Of a stretch of 64,000 bases of DNA, positions 6,785 through 14,227 are shown piece by piece. A program made the translations under genes and the position numbers. Below the pieces are notes generated by a model that worked only from the letters and a program-made list of their open reading frames with translations, searched no databases and was not told the DNA's origin. The stretch is from NCBI GenBank assembly GCA_024653345.1, contig JANLFV010000001.1, positions 62,001 to 126,000 on the forward strand, written 5' to 3'. Origin of the DNA: Candidatus Acetothermia bacterium (lineage in GTDB: Bacteria; Bipolaricaulota; Bipolaricaulia; RBG-16-55-9; JANLFV01). Each line of letters begins with the position of its first letter. Positions within the stretch are counted from its first letter, which is position 1.

Positions 6785-7528
6785 CTAGTCCGTCGCCGTC
6801 TCAGGGCGCAGTGGGGCCAAGATCCCGCCGTCATCATAGGCCCTTGCCGCCCCTAGCATCTCTTCCGGAGAGTGATACCTGGCATCGGGGTAGAAGATGA
6901 GTGCCGCGATGTCCTTGATATCGACCTTGCCATTGGGAGATATCTGAACCCTGATCAGGGCCATGAACCAGTTCAAATCCAGCATCCCCGGTGGGAGCTT
7001 GGCGATAGCTAGCAGCTCCGGTGGAAGCTTGACCCCAAGGATCGGGGCATTCGCCATCCACATCAGGAAAGAGCCATCATCGTAAGAGCGTGCGGCAGCT
7101 AAGGTCGGGAAGCACTGGCCTCTGTCGATGATCTGGAACGGCACCAATGCTTTCATCCCGCCGATGAAGGCCCCGCGCTGGAGCTGGTCGAACCTGAGCA
7201 GGGCCTGGATCCCACTATACTCCGGGTTCATGAATGTCTTGAAGTATTGGCCGTCATAAGCGAGCGGCCAGCTACCATCATCAAGGGACCTTGCTGCCCG
7301 CAAAAGATCTGGCTCGAAGGGAAGCTTAGCTCTCAGCCCGTCATCCATCTCTGGCGGAAGCGGGGTTATAGCACAGGGATAAACTGGTGGCGGCGGAGGA
7401 GACGGCTCCGGCGGCGGTGGCGGCGTGGGCGGCGGCCCGACGGTCGAGGCTCCCGCGAGCACGAGGAGGCCCCCGGCCACGGCCAGCGCCAGCAGGAAGA
7501 GCGCCAAGAGCATTGTCTTCCTCTTCAT
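6785..7528 (-). CDS. Secreted protein with proline linker and three AAR-x-x-DDG repeats
   Basis: A 247-residue protein with a signal peptide (residues 1-28) and a Pro-rich linker (31-49, GPPPTPPPPPEPSPPPPP). A globular domain follows with three copies of one motif: AARSLDDGS (78-86), AARSYDDGS (145-153) and AARAYDDGG (227-235). Residues 196-214 (ISPNGKVDIKDIAALIFYP) resemble half of a dockerin or EF-hand calcium loop. I recognise no family. GGAGGTG lies before ATG 7528. The promoter at 7563-7595 has the same direct repeats as the one at 5425, and the gene is divergent from the SARP regulator at 7760, so it is a likely target of it. It ends in the terminator at 6725-6758. Confidence 0.78.
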   Translation of the reverse strand: MKRKTMLLALFLLALAVAGGLLVLAGASTVGPPPTPPPPPEPSPPPPPVYPCAITPLPPEMDDGLRAKLPFEPDLLRAARSLDDGSWPLAYDGQYFKTFMNPEYSGIQALLRFDQLQRGAFIGGMKALVPFQIIDRGQCFPTLAAARSYDDGSFLMWMANAPILGVKLPPELLAIAKLPPGMLDLNWFMALIRVQISPNGKVDIKDIAALIFYPDARYHSPEEMLGAARAYDDGGILAPLRPETATD

Positions 7529-7562
7529 CGTCGTTCACCTCCTTTCGGATCGAATCCAACAG

Positions 7563-7595
7563 ATTATAACCCCGGGCTCTAAAAAATCTCTAAAA
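7563..7595 (-). promoter_or_regulatory. Direct-repeat promoter, predicted SARP/BTAD regulator site (copy B)
   Basis: On the minus strand a perfect direct repeat TTTTAGAG-ATT-TTTTAGAG (7595-7588 and 7584-7577, 11-bp period) is followed after exactly 8 bases (CCCGGGGT) by TATAAT (7568-7563). The bases are nearly identical to copy A at 5425-5457 over about 32 positions. It lies between the secreted-protein gene (start 7528) and the divergent SARP-type regulator gene, matching the known spacing of SARP heptamer repeats to the -10 box. Confidence 0.65.
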
Positions 7596-7614
7596 TGACA
7601 CTCGAACCCTATGG

Positions 7615-7643
7615 TTGAAGGCTCCAGCCCCGCCGGTTATACT
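7615..7643 (+). promoter_or_regulatory. Sigma-70 promoter for the SARP-type regulator gene
   Basis: TTGAAG (7615-7620), 17-bp spacer, TATACT (7638-7643). The ATG is at 7760, leaving a leader of roughly 110 bases with no recognised structure. Confidence 0.6.
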
Positions 7644-7759
7644 GCCAACGGGCAGGAAACCACGGCAAGCCCGGGAGGGTATATGACGCTGAGGCCACCC
7701 GAGCAGTCAGGCAGAAGAGGAATTATAAGTTCATAATAGATCAGAGGGCAGGGGCGCGC

Positions 7760-10700
7760 ATGGGGCCCTTGAGGATCTATCTGCTCGGCGAGCTTCGTGT
7801 TTATGCTGGCGAGGAGAGGATCGCTCTCCCGACCAAGCCGATCAAGGCCCTCTTTGCTTATCTTGTGACCCACCGCGAGCGGGGCTATCCCCCGGAGATG
7901 CTGGCCGGGACCTTCTGGGGCGAGGCGAGCGAGGAGAGGGCCCGGGCGAGCTTGAATAATGCTCTCTCTGCCCTCCGACGGGCCCTGTCCGGTAGCATCG
8001 TTGTGGAGTATGGGAATCTCCGGTTTAACTCTAAGATCGAGTGCTGGCTCGATGTGGCGGAGTTCGAGGAGAGGCTAAGAGAGAGCCGGGGGCTCAAGCG
8101 GCCCGAGGAGAGATTGGGTCCCCTCCGGAGGGCGGTCGAGCTCTACCGCGGCGACTTCCTCGAGGGCTTCTACGACGACTGGGCTATCGTCGAGCAGGAG
8201 CGGCTGCGCGAACTTTACCTGCAGGCATTGAGAGAGCTGGTTGGCTGCCACAGAGCCCTGAAGGAATACAGTCGAGCCATCGAGTGCTGTCGAAAGATCC
8301 TCGCGCTCAGCCCCTTAAGGGAGGAGATTCATCGGGAGCTCATGTATCTTCACTACACCCTCGGCGATCGGAATGCCGCTCTTCTCCAGTATCAGGAGTG
8401 CTACAAGGTATTGAAAGAGGAGTTGAAGGTCAAACCCCTCCCGGAGACGAAGGCCCTCTATGAAGAGATTCGAGAGCAGGCCGAATTGGCGGGCTTGGAG
8501 CTCATCTCAGATCGACTCGCTCGGGCCAAGCTCCTCCTGGCCCGTTACCCCGAGCTCAGAGCCCCGTTCATCGGCCGGGCCGAGGAGCTGGCCAGGCTTG
8601 TTGCGACTTGGGAGAGGGCGAAGGCCGGCCAGGGCAGTTTGCTCCTGATCGCCGGTGAGGCCGGGGCGGGGAAGACCAGACTGGTCCGTGAGTTTCTCGG
8701 CCTGATCAGCAGAGAAGAACCCTCGGTCCTGATCGGAAACTGCTATCGCCCGGGCACTGGCCCCGGGCTCCCCTATCAGCCGTTACGGGAGGCTCTCAGG
8801 GATTATCTGCCGCGGGTCGACCCGGCCCGATTGAAGCGGGTAAGGTCCTCCTGGCTCGAGGAAGTGGCCAAGCTCGTCCCTGAACTGAGCGATCTTGCGA
8901 GAGTCCCGGTCCCGGAACGCCTCCCTGTCCCCCTCCAGCCGGAGGAGCAGTGGCGGCTCACTATCGCCCTAACTCAATCGCTCATCGCCCTGGCTGAGGC
9001 GACCCAGCCTGAGCCAAGGCCCCTCTTGCTGGTCCTTGACGACCTCCACCAAGCCGACGAGAGCACCATCCAGTATCTCGACTATCTGGCCCACCACCTC
9101 CCGAGGGAGAGGATCTTGCTCCTCGGGACCTACCGGACTGAGGAAGTCCCGAGGCCTCTGGAGGAGTTGATCGCCCAACTCCAGCCCCGGGGCCTCCTGG
9201 AGCAGGTAAGCCTGGGCCGTCTCTCCCAGGAGGAGGCGGCTAGCCTGATCAGGCAGATGTTGAATCTCAGTGGAGAAGAGGAATTCATCGAGAAGGTCTA
9301 CCTCGAGACTGGGGGCAATCCTCTCTTCATCATCGAGCTGATGAAGTCTCTCATCGAGGGCGGGGCTCTTTCCATCGAAGAAGGCCAGTGGCGGATCCCC
9401 TCGGCCGGGGCGATTGAAGCTCATATCCCTCCAACGATCCGTGAGCTCGTCTCCGTCAGGCTGCGGCGGCTCAGCCACCAGAGGAGGGAATTGCTCGGCC
9501 TCGCGGCCGTCTCCGGCCAGGAGCTCGACCTTGAGGTCCTGGCCCGTGTCGATGGGCTTAAGGAGAGCGAGCTGGCGGAGGCGATCGAGGAACTTACCGA
9601 TGCCCATTTCCTGGAGGAGCGGGAGGGCAGCTATCGCTTCTCGCATGAGCTGGTCCGTCAGGCGGTGTATGACAGCCTTGGGCCGCTCAAGCGCCGGCGA
9701 CTCCATCTCCAGCTTGGGGAGGCCCTGGAGTTGGCCGCTCCTCACAGGGTCGAGGAGCTGGGTCATCACTTCTATCAAGGCCAGAGGTGGGAGCGGGCCT
9801 TCGCCTACCTGATGGAGGCCGCGGGGCGGGCCGAGAGGACCTATGCCCTCGGGGAGGCTCTCAGTTACCTCGATATGGCCGGGGAGGCCCTGCACCGGCT
9901 AAGGCCCCAGGGCCGGGGAGAAAGGGTTCAGCTCTTGGCCCGGGAGTTCGAGCTCCTCCAAAGGCGGGCCCGAATTTGTGGCACCCTGGGCCGGCGGAAA
10001 GAGCAGGAGGCGGGGATCAGGCGGCTCTTCTCGCTGGCCGAGGAGCTTGGGGACGAGGCCAAGCTGGCCGAGGCCCAGCACCAGCATGTCGAGCTTCTCC
10101 TCTCCCAGGGAGAATTCCAAGAGGCCCGGATCGAGGCAGAGAAAGAGCTTGCGATCCGCATCAAGCTGGGGGACAAGCGGGGCGAGGCCCTCTGTTTGAG
10201 GTGCCTGACCGCGGTGTGCACGCACATCGCCGACTATCCCAGTGCGCTGGAGCATTGCAAGCGGTCTATGGAAGTATTCCGCGAGCTAGGGGACTCTCGA
10301 GGCGAGGCCGCCGCGCTGGGGGACTCCGGGCTGATCTATTGGTATCTTGGGCAGTATGAGCAGGCGGGGGCTGCACTCGAGAGAGCCCACACGCTCAGCG
10401 GGGAGGCCGGGGACAGGCAGGCCCAGGGGCGGCTCCTGAACAACCTTGGGGCCTTCCGCTGGCGGCTGGGGGACTACACGAGGGCCCTGGAAGCCTTCAC
10501 ATCGGCCAGCCAGCTCGCGCAGGAGGCTGGCGATCGCCGGGGCGAGTTGAATGCCCTGGGGAACATCGCAGCGCTCTGGGCCTCTCTCGGGAGGTATGAG
10601 GAGGCCAAGGACCTCCAAGAGCAGGCCCTCTCTGGGAGGCGTGAGATCAGGGATCGGCGGGGAGAGGCCCTGAGCCTCTACAACCTTGGGATCGTCGAGC

Positions 10701-11227
10701 GCTCCCTCGGCCGGCCCACCCGGGCGATCCGATACCTCAACGACTCCCTCGAGATATGCTGCGCGACCGACGACAGGAGGAGGGAGGCCGTGGCTCGCAA
10801 TGAGCTGGGGTTCACTTACCTGTCCATAGGAAGAACTGAGGAAGCTCTGGAGCAGCTCCGGCAGGCCAAGGCCATAAACTCCCGGCTGAACGACTCGGTC
10901 GTCGAGGTCGAGAACCTCGCCTATTGCAGTCTGGCCCATCTCTTCAGGGGGGAGGCGGAGACGGCCTTGGAGTGCTCAGCCCGGGCGGTGGCGCTCCTCG
11001 AGGCCGGGGTGATCCCCGAGGCTCCGCAGCTGGTCTATTTCGCCCATTCAAAGGCACTGGCGGCGAGAGGGGTCAAGGCCGCGGCCGCGAGCTACCTGGA
11101 GAAGGCGGCAGCCGAAGTTCATAAGCGGGCCGATAATCTCAAGGACAGCCGCCTGCGAGAGAGCTTCCTCAATAGCGGGGTCAATCGGGAGATCGTCCTC
11201 GCCACGGAGGGAGGGTCGGCCAATTAG
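7760..11227 (+). CDS. SARP-type transcriptional activator: winged helix, BTAD, ATPase and TPR domains
   Basis: A 1155-residue regulator. Residues 1-95 form an OmpR-like winged-helix DNA-binding domain (IYLLGELRVYAGEERIALP; LVTHRERGYPPEMLAGTFWG; ARASLNNALSALRRAL). Residues 97-245 are a bacterial transcriptional activation domain (BTAD, helical TPR-like). An AAA/STAND-type ATPase follows: FIGRAEELARL, Walker A GEAGAGKT at about 299-306, Walker B LLLVLDDLHQADES near 425. From about residue 650 to the end are tandem TPR repeats (GEALCLRCL, GLIYWYLGQYEQAGAALERA, ALGNIAALWASLGRYEEAKD). Large SARPs of this layout activate promoters with direct repeats near the -10 box; two such promoters lie at 7563-7595 and 5425-5457. 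The ligand sensed is unknown. Confidence 0.92.
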   Translation: MGPLRIYLLGELRVYAGEERIALPTKPIKALFAYLVTHRERGYPPEMLAGTFWGEASEERARASLNNALSALRRALSGSIVVEYGNLRFNSKIECWLDVAEFEERLRESRGLKRPEERLGPLRRAVELYRGDFLEGFYDDWAIVEQERLRELYLQALRELVGCHRALKEYSRAIECCRKILALSPLREEIHRELMYLHYTLGDRNAALLQYQECYKVLKEELKVKPLPETKALYEEIREQAELAGLELISDRLARAKLLLARYPELRAPFIGRAEELARLVATWERAKAGQGSLLLIAGEAGAGKTRLVREFLGLISREEPSVLIGNCYRPGTGPGLPYQPLREALRDYLPRVDPARLKRVRSSWLEEVAKLVPELSDLARVPVPERLPVPLQPEEQWRLTIALTQSLIALAEATQPEPRPLLLVLDDLHQADESTIQYLDYLAHHLPRERILLLGTYRTEEVPRPLEELIAQLQPRGLLEQVSLGRLSQEEAASLIRQMLNLSGEEEFIEKVYLETGGNPLFIIELMKSLIEGGALSIEEGQWRIPSAGAIEAHIPPTIRELVSVRLRRLSHQRRELLGLAAVSGQELDLEVLARVDGLKESELAEAIEELTDAHFLEEREGSYRFSHELVRQAVYDSLGPLKRRRLHLQLGEALELAAPHRVEELGHHFYQGQRWERAFAYLMEAAGRAERTYALGEALSYLDMAGEALHRLRPQGRGERVQLLAREFELLQRRARICGTLGRRKEQEAGIRRLFSLAEELGDEAKLAEAQHQHVELLLSQGEFQEARIEAEKELAIRIKLGDKRGEALCLRCLTAVCTHIADYPSALEHCKRSMEVFRELGDSRGEAAALGDSGLIYWYLGQYEQAGAALERAHTLSGEAGDRQAQGRLLNNLGAFRWRLGDYTRALEAFTSASQLAQEAGDRRGELNALGNIAALWASLGRYEEAKDLQEQALSGRREIRDRRGEALSLYNLGIVERSLGRPTRAIRYLNDSLEICCATDDRRREAVARNELGFTYLSIGRTEEALEQLRQAKAINSRLNDSVVEVENLAYCSLAHLFRGEAETALECSARAVALLEAGVIPEAPQLVYFAHSKALAARGVKAAAASYLEKAAAEVHKRADNLKDSRLRESFLNSGVNREIVLATEGGSAN

Positions 11228-11257
11228 CCCATTCTGAAGGGCATTTCTTGCCAGGGC

Positions 11258-11286
11258 TTGCGCTCGTAACAGTGTTATGTTATAAT
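11258..11286 (+). promoter_or_regulatory. Strong sigma-70 promoter for the YhbD/bactofilin operon
   Basis: TTGCGC (11258-11263), 17-bp spacer, perfect TATAAT (11281-11286). A 15-base element (11269-11283) that recurs at 11671-11685 overlaps the spacer and -10 box. Confidence 0.75.
11269..11283 (+). promoter_or_regulatory. Repeated element copy 1, candidate operator overlapping the -10 box
   Basis: ACAGTGTTATGTTAT here matches ACAATGTTATGTTCT at 11671-11685 in 13 of 15 bases. The placement over the -10 box would suit repression or MerR-like activation by the HTH protein encoded at 11705. Confidence 0.45.
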
Positions 11287-11335
11287 GAACCCCGACCGGG
11301 GTCGGCGCGACTGACCTCGTTGAAGGAGGCAAAAA

Positions 11336-11668
11336 ATGGAGACAATGTTCGATCTGGATATCCGGACCAGAGTAGCTGAAGAGCGCCACCGCGAACTCCT
11401 CCGCCAGGCGGAAGAGGAGCGCCAGGCCAAGATTGGCAGGAACGGAGACGCCCGAAGGAGGCTGAGGCCTCTTCCCTCTCCCGGCTTGATGAGACCCCAC
11501 CTGAGGGCTGAGCGCCAGGGGAGGCACCTGGGACAGATGATCTACAATTGCTACATCGAGCTGCTCGAGCGGGGCTTGTCTCGACACGAGGCGCTCGAGC
11601 TGACTAAGAGCCTCACTAGCCACCTTGACCGCTGCAGCCCCGGCGGCCCACGCCGCGCGCTGGGCTAG
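11336..11668 (+). CDS. Hypothetical basic protein, first gene of the bactofilin operon
   Basis: A 110-residue protein with a very good ribosome binding site (AAGGAGG, 8 bases before the ATG) and its own strong promoter. The first half is a charged helix (RVAEERHRELLRQAEEERQA), then an Arg-rich linker. The second half is a helical segment (LGQMIYNCYIELLERGLSR, HEALELTKSLTSHL). I recognise no family, signal peptide or membrane segment. It is followed after 36 bases by the YhbD-like gene and is likely co-transcribed with it. Confidence 0.65.
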   Translation: METMFDLDIRTRVAEERHRELLRQAEEERQAKIGRNGDARRRLRPLPSPGLMRPHLRAERQGRHLGQMIYNCYIELLERGLSRHEALELTKSLTSHLDRCSPGGPRRALG

Positions 11669-11670
11669 GC

Positions 11671-11685
11671 ACAATGTTATGTTCT
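11671..11685 (+). promoter_or_regulatory. Repeated element copy 2, just before the YhbD-like gene
   Basis: ACAATGTTATGTTCT, 13 of 15 bases identical to 11269-11283. It ends 20 bases before the ATG at 11705. No good -35/-10 pair surrounds this copy. It may be a second binding site of the HTH protein or a remnant of a duplicated promoter. Confidence 0.4.
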
Positions 11686-11704
11686 GGGAAGGCGGTGAGC
11701 GCAG

Positions 11705-12364
11705 ATGGCGGAGGAGTTGATCTCCAAGAAGGAGGTCCTCGAACAGACCGGTATCTCCTACGGCCAGTTCTACCGCTGGAAGCGGATGGGGATCATCCCC
11801 GAGTCCTGGTTTGTCCGCAAGTCGACCTTCACCGGCCAGGAGACCTTCCTCCCCAAGGAGAAGATCCTGGAGCGGATCGAGAAGATCAAGGAGTTAAAGG
11901 ACAAGTATAGCCTGGAGGAACTGGCGGAACTCTTCTCGCCCGAGCTGGCCGAGGCAGGCTTCTCCGCGGAGGAAGTGGCCCGGATGGGCTGGCTCTCCGA
12001 CGAGGTCCGGCACTACTACGCGGCGGTGCGGAAGGCCAAGGGCCCTTACTCCTTCAAGGAGATCTTCTACCTCGCCGTGATCGAGCGCCTGCGGGAGCAG
12101 GAGCTTGCGCCCGAGGAGTTGGAGTTGGCCATTGCCACACTCCTCGAGCACGAATTCGAGGCGAGAGAAGGCCAGCCGTGGCACCTCGCGGTCGCGCGGA
12201 AGGGGCTCGACAGCAAGCTCTTCATCACCAAGGTCAAGCCCACGATGAGCTTCTGCCTGATCTTCACGGAGTGCCTGCTCGATCCCCAGACGAAGGTCGT
12301 GGCCGAGGTGGACTTGAACCGGGTCCTGGAGGAGTTGAAACTCAAGCTGAGGGGGGTGCACTAG
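11705..12364 (+). CDS. YhbD-like (DUF4004) MerR-type helix-turn-helix protein
   Basis: A 219-residue protein whose N-terminus reads ELISKKEVLEQTGISYGQF, then YRWKRMGIIPESWFVRKSTF and TGQETFLPKEKILERI. This is the MerR-like HTH of the Bacillus YhbD/DUF4004 family, which recognises 'toothed' DNA-binding motifs ahead of bactofilin-like genes. The remaining 140 residues form a helical and mixed domain of unknown ligand. The stop is immediately followed by the bactofilin-like gene at 12365 with no gap, the same order as yhbD-yhbE-yhbF in Bacillus. The repeated element upstream may be its own operator. The regulatory role is inferred from the HTH and conserved neighbourhood. Confidence 0.82.
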   Translation: MAEELISKKEVLEQTGISYGQFYRWKRMGIIPESWFVRKSTFTGQETFLPKEKILERIEKIKELKDKYSLEELAELFSPELAEAGFSAEEVARMGWLSDEVRHYYAAVRKAKGPYSFKEIFYLAVIERLREQELAPEELELAIATLLEHEFEAREGQPWHLAVARKGLDSKLFITKVKPTMSFCLIFTECLLDPQTKVVAEVDLNRVLEELKLKLRGVH

Positions 12365-13087
12365 ATGGCTGAGGAGCGGAAGAACGCGAGCATCTCGGGT
12401 GCGGGGAAGCTGAGTGGCGGAATCTACGATACGGTCAAGGTGGCCGGCTCGGGGAAGATCGAGGGCGACGTAGATGCTAACCAGATCAGCACTGCCGGGG
12501 CGTGCAAGATCGAGGGGAATGTCAAGGCCCAGCGGATGAAGACGGCGGGGGCCTGCAAGATCGTCGGCGATGTCCAAGCGCGGGAGTTGAAGACCGCCGG
12601 CTCGTGCAGCGTCGAGGGGCGGGTCGAGGCCGAGGCCCTGGAGAGCGCCGGGGCCCAGACGGTCCTCAAGAGCATCAGCGCCAAGCAGATCGATGCCGCC
12701 GGGTCGTTCAGGGTCGGCGGGGATGTGGAGGCCGATCGCTTCAGCGCGAAGGGGAGCATCGACATCGGCGGGCTCCTCTCGGCCGACGAGATCCACCTCG
12801 AGCTCGGCGGGCGCTCGACTATTCGCGAGATCGGCGGTGAGCGGATCGAGGTCCGGAAGCTCAGCAGAGGCTGGCACTTCATCATCAACCTCGGAGGCTG
12901 GGGGTCGAGCTCCCTGGAGGCCGAGACGATCGAGGGAGACGAGGTCCGCCTGGAGGCGACCAGGGCCAAGACCGTCCGGGGAAAGCGGGTCGTGATCGGC
13001 GAGGACTGCCGGATAGACAGGGTGGAATACACCGAATCGCTTCAAGTGGACAAGGCCGCGGCGGTCAAGGAGCAGGTCAAGGTCTGA
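12365..13087 (+). CDS. Bactofilin-like polymer-forming protein (YhbE/YhbF type)
   Basis: A 240-residue protein built of short beta-solenoid repeats of about 18-22 residues: SGAGKLSGGIYDTVKVAG, GSGKIEGDVDANQISTAGAC, KIEGNVKAQRMKTAGACK and VGDVQARELKTAGSC. These match the polymer-forming cytoskeletal (bactofilin/DUF583) fold. There is no membrane segment, and the hydrophobic 'SxSxG' turns and regular CK/CS positions are clear. Bactofilins polymerise without nucleotide and scaffold envelope proteins. Several cysteines recur at equivalent repeat positions, which is unusual for the family. It is translationally coupled to the YhbD-like gene. Confidence 0.85.
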   Translation: MAEERKNASISGAGKLSGGIYDTVKVAGSGKIEGDVDANQISTAGACKIEGNVKAQRMKTAGACKIVGDVQARELKTAGSCSVEGRVEAEALESAGAQTVLKSISAKQIDAAGSFRVGGDVEADRFSAKGSIDIGGLLSADEIHLELGGRSTIREIGGERIEVRKLSRGWHFIINLGGWGSSSLEAETIEGDEVRLEATRAKTVRGKRVVIGEDCRIDRVEYTESLQVDKAAAVKEQVKV

Positions 13088-13099
13088 GAGGAGTTGACC

Positions 13100-13309
13100 A
13101 TGTGGCTGTTAGGACTGATCTTAGGGTTGGTGGGGAGCATCATCGGGATCGTCTTTGGCCTCTTGGGGGCCATCTTCGGAGGGGGTGCGGGGCTCCTCGC
13201 CCTGACGGTCATCTTGATCGTCGTTCTTGTAGTCCTCGCTGTGCTCCTCTCCCCCTGGGTCCTCCTGGGGTTGCTGGCGTGGGCGATCTATCGCGTGGTG
13301 CGGCACTAG
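13100..13309 (+). CDS. Small two-helix membrane protein
   Basis: A 69-residue, almost entirely hydrophobic protein with two membrane segments (LGLILGLVGSIIGIVFGLLG and LLALTVILIVVLVVLAVLL) and a basic tail YRVVRH. ATG 13100 is preferred over TTG 13094 because GAGAGGAG lies 6 bases upstream of it. It sits between the bactofilin-like and DUF4097 genes, 12 and 18 bases from them, so it is one operon. Small membrane proteins are frequent next to DUF4097 (YvlB-like) genes. It could be a membrane partner of the bactofilin; this is inference. Confidence 0.75.
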   Translation: MWLLGLILGLVGSIIGIVFGLLGAIFGGGAGLLALTVILIVVLVVLAVLLSPWVLLGLLAWAIYRVVRH

Positions 13310-13327
13310 CGCAAGAGGAGGTCTCTC

Positions 13328-14215
13328 ATGTGGCCATTCAAAGCGACAGTTGGGGATTCCTTCGAGAGGACGCTGGAGGTGAGCGGGCCGGTGAAGCTCG
13401 AGGTCGAGACCGGGAGCGGGGACATCAGCGTGAAGCGCGGTCCGGAGGGTCAAGTTCGGGTCAGGGCTCGCTTCGAGGTCCGTGCGGGAGGCGAGGAGGA
13501 GGCACGGCGGCTCGCGGCGCAGATCAAAGCCGACCCTCCGATCAAGCAGCTCGGGAAGACAATCAAGATCGGCGACCTCGAGAAGTATCGCGCGGCCGCC
13601 CTGCTCCGGCACCCCTCGGTCGTCATGGAATTCGACATCGAGGCCCCTGCCGAGACAGCAGTGGAGCTGGACTCCGGCTCGGGCGATCAACGGGTCTCGG
13701 GGCTCAAGGGGCCAGTCTCAGCAGACACCGGCTCGGGCGATGTCGAGATCAGCGAGATCGAGGGGGAGGTCAAGATCGATACGGGCAGCGGGAGCGTTGC
13801 GGCCCGCGACATCGCCGGGGATATTGAAGTGGACGCGAGCAGTGGCGATGTGCGCCTGGCCCGAATCGGCGGTGACATCGACATCGATGTCAGCTCGGGC
13901 GATGTGGCGCTGAAGGATGTGCGGGGGGCCCTGGAAGTGGACGCGGGGAGTGGCGATGTCACCGTGGACTCCACGATAGCCGCTGGCACGAGCTGGGAGA
14001 TCGATACGGGCTCAGGAGATGTGAGCCTTGCTCTTCCCCGTGGCACCCGGGCAAGTATCCGCGCCGAGACAGGCTCAGGAGAGGTCGAGAGCGACTTCCC
14101 CTTGGCCACTTCCCGCAAGGGGGAGATAGGGTCGAGCGAGGATGCGGGCGAGGAAGGGGAGCCTCGGATCAGGGTCGAGACCGGCAGCGGGGACATCAGG
14201 ATCAAGGCGAGCTAG
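13328..14215 (+). CDS. DUF4097-family beta-solenoid repeat protein
   Basis: A 295-residue protein with ten copies of a short turn motif of the form x-SGD: TGSGDISV, SGSGDQRV, TGSGDVEI, TGSGSVAA, ASSGDVRL, SSGDVAL, AGSGDVTV, TGSGDVSL, TGSGEVES and TGSGDIRI. These mark successive coils of a right-handed beta-helix as in DUF4097/YvlB proteins, often called adhesin-like. No signal peptide or membrane anchor is seen (MWPFKATVGDSFERTLEVSG), so it probably works in the cytoplasm, perhaps on the bactofilin surface. It has GAGGAGGT upstream and is part of the operon that starts at 11336. Confidence 0.85.
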   Translation: MWPFKATVGDSFERTLEVSGPVKLEVETGSGDISVKRGPEGQVRVRARFEVRAGGEEEARRLAAQIKADPPIKQLGKTIKIGDLEKYRAAALLRHPSVVMEFDIEAPAETAVELDSGSGDQRVSGLKGPVSADTGSGDVEISEIEGEVKIDTGSGSVAARDIAGDIEVDASSGDVRLARIGGDIDIDVSSGDVALKDVRGALEVDAGSGDVTVDSTIAAGTSWEIDTGSGDVSLALPRGTRASIRAETGSGEVESDFPLATSRKGEIGSSEDAGEEGEPRIRVETGSGDIRIKAS

Positions 14216-14227
14216 AAGGGGGCAAGG

